A DNA stretch of 33,794 nucleotides from Opitutaceae bacterium UBA4094 (lineage in GTDB: Bacteria > Verrucomicrobiota > Verrucomicrobiia > Opitutales > Opitutaceae), in contig DFYA01000060.1 in assembly GCA_002382525.1 (NCBI GenBank), positions 1 through 33,794 of the forward strand, read 5' to 3'. A program made the translations under genes and the position numbers. Positions 30,972-33,794 of the stretch are shown in pieces. The notes under the pieces are model-generated. The model was not told where the DNA came from and did no database searches. It worked only from the letters and a program-made list of their open reading frames with translations. Within the stretch, counting starts at the first letter, position 1; every line of letters begins with the position of its first letter.

Positions 30972-32119
30972 GAGAGGGAAGGGGGCAGAAAGACCTGGAA
31001 CTCGCAACCGCCGGCCGGATGGTTTTCAGCGGCGATCGTGCCGTGGTGGGCCTCGACGATTTTGCGACAAATCGCGAGCCCGAGACCGGTGGACTTCTCG
31101 CCACCGGTGGGGCGGGCGGAGAGGCGACTGAAATCTTTGAAAAGGCGGTCGCGCTCGTTGTCCGGAATGCCAGGGCCTTGATCGCGCACACGGATGATCT
31201 GCGTTCCATCGGTCTTCACATCGAGCGCGACGCGCACGACGGAGCCGGGCGGAGAATACTTCACGGCATTGCTCAGGAGGTTGTCGATGATCTGGCGGAC
31301 CTTGGCGGCATCGAGTGCGATTGGTGGCGCGGGAGCACGTTCGGTGAAGACGATTTGGGTGCGCTTGCGGGCGGACTCGAGCCCGTTGAGCGCGATGGAT
31401 TTATCGATGAGTTCGGCCAACGAGTGAGGTTGGGGGTCGAGTTTGAGTTCGCCGGACTCGATGGTGGCGACGTCGAGTAGATCGTTGACGAGCGTGACCA
31501 TGCCTTGGCTCGCTTGCTGGATCATGGTGATCAACTCGAGTTGGTCAGGCGTGAGCGGGCCGACGCTGCCGTCGCAGAGGAATTCGGCGAGGCCGCGAAT
31601 GGACGCGAGGGGGTTGCGCAGGTCGTGCGCGGCCATGCCGAGGAATTTGTTTTTGGCGGCGTTCGCCCGACTGAGTTGGTCGACCAGCAGGTGCTGTTGG
31701 TCCATCAGTCGCCGAATTTGCAGATGGGTGCGAATGCGGGCGACCACCTCCTTCTGGCGAAAGGGTTTCATCACGTAATCGACCCCGCCTGCGCTGAACC
31801 CTTCGACGACGTCTTCGGACTCCTGCTTGGCGGTGATAAACATGATGGGCGCCGCCTGGTCGCCGTGGCGCCGATGAAGCTCACGACACGCGTCGAAGCC
31901 GTTCATGCCGGGAAGGATCACATCGAAGAGCACGAGGTCGGGTTGGAACTCCTCGTATTTCGCCAGCGCGGATTCAGCGGAGTCCGCCTCGGCGAGGATG
32001 TAGCCTTCGTTTTGAAGAATGCCTCTAAGGATGCGGAGGTTGAGGCGATCGTCATCCACCATCAGGATCTTGCGACCCGCCAGATCGATGGCGCCGGTGT
32101 CTTCGGGGGTGGGGAGCAT
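30968..32119 (-). CDS. Soluble REC-histidine kinase (hybrid)
   Basis: A 383-residue cytoplasmic kinase with an N-terminal receiver domain (about 15-135; D66 in LVLFDVILPG, Lys in VMKPF) followed by HisKA with the phospho-accepting H165 in AAHDLRNPLASI and a HATPase_c domain (N box DNLLSNAVKYSPPG near 279-292, G1 DQGPGIP, G2 TGLGLAI). There is no membrane or periplasmic sensor segment, so the input must be via the receiver or protein partners. It is the first gene of a minus-strand cluster with a receiver, a small protein, a GspE-type ATPase and an HPt protein. A promoter-like sequence at 32128-32156 would give an almost leaderless mRNA. Confidence 0.93.
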   Translation of the reverse strand: MLPTPEDTGAIDLAGRKILMVDDDRLNLRILRGILQNEGYILAEADSAESALAKYEEFQPDLVLFDVILPGMNGFDACRELHRRHGDQAAPIMFITAKQESEDVVEGFSAGGVDYVMKPFRQKEVVARIRTHLQIRRLMDQQHLLVDQLSRANAAKNKFLGMAAHDLRNPLASIRGLAEFLCDGSVGPLTPDQLELITMIQQASQGMVTLVNDLLDVATIESGELKLDPQPHSLAELIDKSIALNGLESARKRTQIVFTERAPAPPIALDAAKVRQIIDNLLSNAVKYSPPGSVVRVALDVKTDGTQIIRVRDQGPGIPDNERDRLFKDFSRLSARPTGGEKSTGLGLAICRKIVEAHHGTIAAENHPAGGCEFQVFLPPSLS

Positions 32120-32127
32120 GTGCGCGG

Positions 32128-32156
32128 ACTATAAATGAAGGGGGCTGAGGTGTCGG
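32128..32156 (-). promoter_or_regulatory. Sigma-70-like promoter of the kinase gene
   Basis: On the minus strand: -35 CCGACA (32156-32151), 17-nt spacer, -10 TATAGT (32133-32128). Transcription would start near 32121, within about three bases of the ATG at 32119. Confidence 0.45.
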
Positions 32157-32219
32157 CAAGCCTCGACCTGCGAGTATTTGGCGGCGTCAAGCGGGAGACT
32201 AAATATTTTCGGGAACAAA

Positions 32220-32250
32220 AACATATCATGACATACAGATATGTTGATAT
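32220..32250. promoter_or_regulatory. Operator-like GATAT repeats upstream of metK
   Basis: A perfect inverted repeat, AACATATC (32220-32227) with GATATGTT (32238-32245), spacer 10 nt, and a third GATAT at 32246-32250. The AT-rich block stands out in GC-rich DNA, 55-85 nt before the metK ATG. No SAM riboswitch motif was recognised in the 185-nt gap, so control by a DNA-binding protein is the simpler reading. SahR-type ArsR-family regulators are known to control metK and ahcY in other phyla; whether this is such a site is not shown. Confidence 0.55.
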
Positions 32251-32304
32251 TTGAACTTGAACCCCGGCGGCGACGCCGTTTTCTTCCGCTTACCTTCTAC
32301 TATT

Positions 32305-33516
<1,212 letters not shown>

Positions 33517-33567
33517 CCGGGCGCGCCACGCGTATCCGCCATATAACTACAATCAGCCTTTCATATA

Positions 33568-33794
33568 ATGTCATCCGTTTCCCTTCTTAATTCAGTTCCC
33601 ACCGGCCAGGACTACATCGTGCGCGACATCGGTCTCGCCGAGTGGGGCCGCAAGGAGATCTCCGTCGCCGAGCACGAAATGCCCGGCTTGGTCTCCGTCC
33701 GCAAAAAATACGGCCCGCAAAAGCCGCTCGCCGGCGTCCGCGTCACCGGCTCGCTGCACATGACGATCCCGACCGCGGTGCTGATCGAGACCCT
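33568..33794 (+). CDS. ahcY: Adenosylhomocysteinase, N-terminal part
   Basis: Hydrolyses S-adenosylhomocysteine to adenosine and homocysteine, removing the inhibitor formed by SAM-dependent methylation. Only the first 75 residues are in the window: the YIVRDIGLAEWGRKEISVAE start, the MPGL motif and the conserved GVRVTGSLHMTIPTAVLIET segment. The start is the ATG at 33568 inside CATATAATG. Its place after metK completes the SAM-to-homocysteine half of the activated methyl cycle. Confidence 0.95.
   Translation, partial: MSSVSLLNSVPTGQDYIVRDIGLAEWGRKEISVAEHEMPGLVSVRKKYGPQKPLAGVRVTGSLHMTIPTAVLIET

Noticed and set aside
32120..32304. SAM or SAH riboswitch upstream of metK
   Set aside because: No SAM-I, SAM-II or SAH core motifs could be recognised; the region is dominated by AT-rich GATAT repeats.

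Overview
The window looks like a chromosomal segment of a GC-rich Verrucomicrobium, most likely of the Opitutaceae. This is an inference from gene content and style, not from a marker gene: metK is followed by ahcY, a BlaI/M56-peptidase pair carries a long extracellular carboxypeptidase-regulatory-like part, the AMP nucleosidase is the short form, there are secreted F5/8C-FN3, DUF4412 and DUF4380-like proteins, and almost no start codon has a Shine-Dalgarno sequence. No rRNA, tRNA, CRISPR array, transposase, integrase or phage gene was seen. Most genes are core or housekeeping genes, so this is not an obvious genomic island.

Layout. Positions 1-7515 hold the 3' end of a secreted F5/8C-FN3 protein, then on the minus strand an AMP nucleosidase, a BlaR1-like M56 metallopeptidase with a ~780-residue extracellular part, its BlaI-type repressor with two operator dyads, and a PhoD-like phosphatase. 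Positions 7648-9382 form a compact plus-strand operon: STAS protein, six-TM DUF1275 protein, beta-carbonic anhydrase. Positions 9498-13899 (minus) carry lipA, lipB, a DUF4010/MgtC-like membrane protein and ffh. Positions 14035-22004 (plus) carry an Lrp/AsnC regulator with a class I aminotransferase, a Met-rich DUF4412-like protein, der with an overlapping DUF4380-like gene, fmt, a LysM protein and parB. Positions 22125-27936 (plus) carry a SulP transporter, secG, a LolA-like periplasmic protein, a HAD phosphatase, a tandem ribbon-helix-helix protein and an aspartate aminotransferase. Positions 28187-32119 (minus) carry a signalling cluster: REC-histidine kinase, stand-alone receiver, a 69-residue protein, a GspE/PilB ATPase and an HPt protein. 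The window ends with metK and the start of ahcY (plus), the SAM/SAH half of the methyl cycle.

Beyond the genes, the window is rich in short repeats and palindromes. There are 10-nt-period GCTAA triplets at three sites, a 19-nt GGCAGGATGCCCATGCCAC repeat in three copies, REP-like GCGAGC-NN-GCTCGC hairpins at three sites, and several palindromes that lie inside coding sequence (fmt, the signal peptide of the LolA-like gene, the 3' ends of the HAD gene and of lipB). The most interesting system-level candidates are the STAS/DUF1275/carbonic anhydrase operon, which resembles a split SulP-STAS-CA module; the phosphorelay embedded around a GspE-type ATPase; the M56/BlaI sensor pair without a penicillin-binding sensor; and a recurrent non-Shine-Dalgarno start context.
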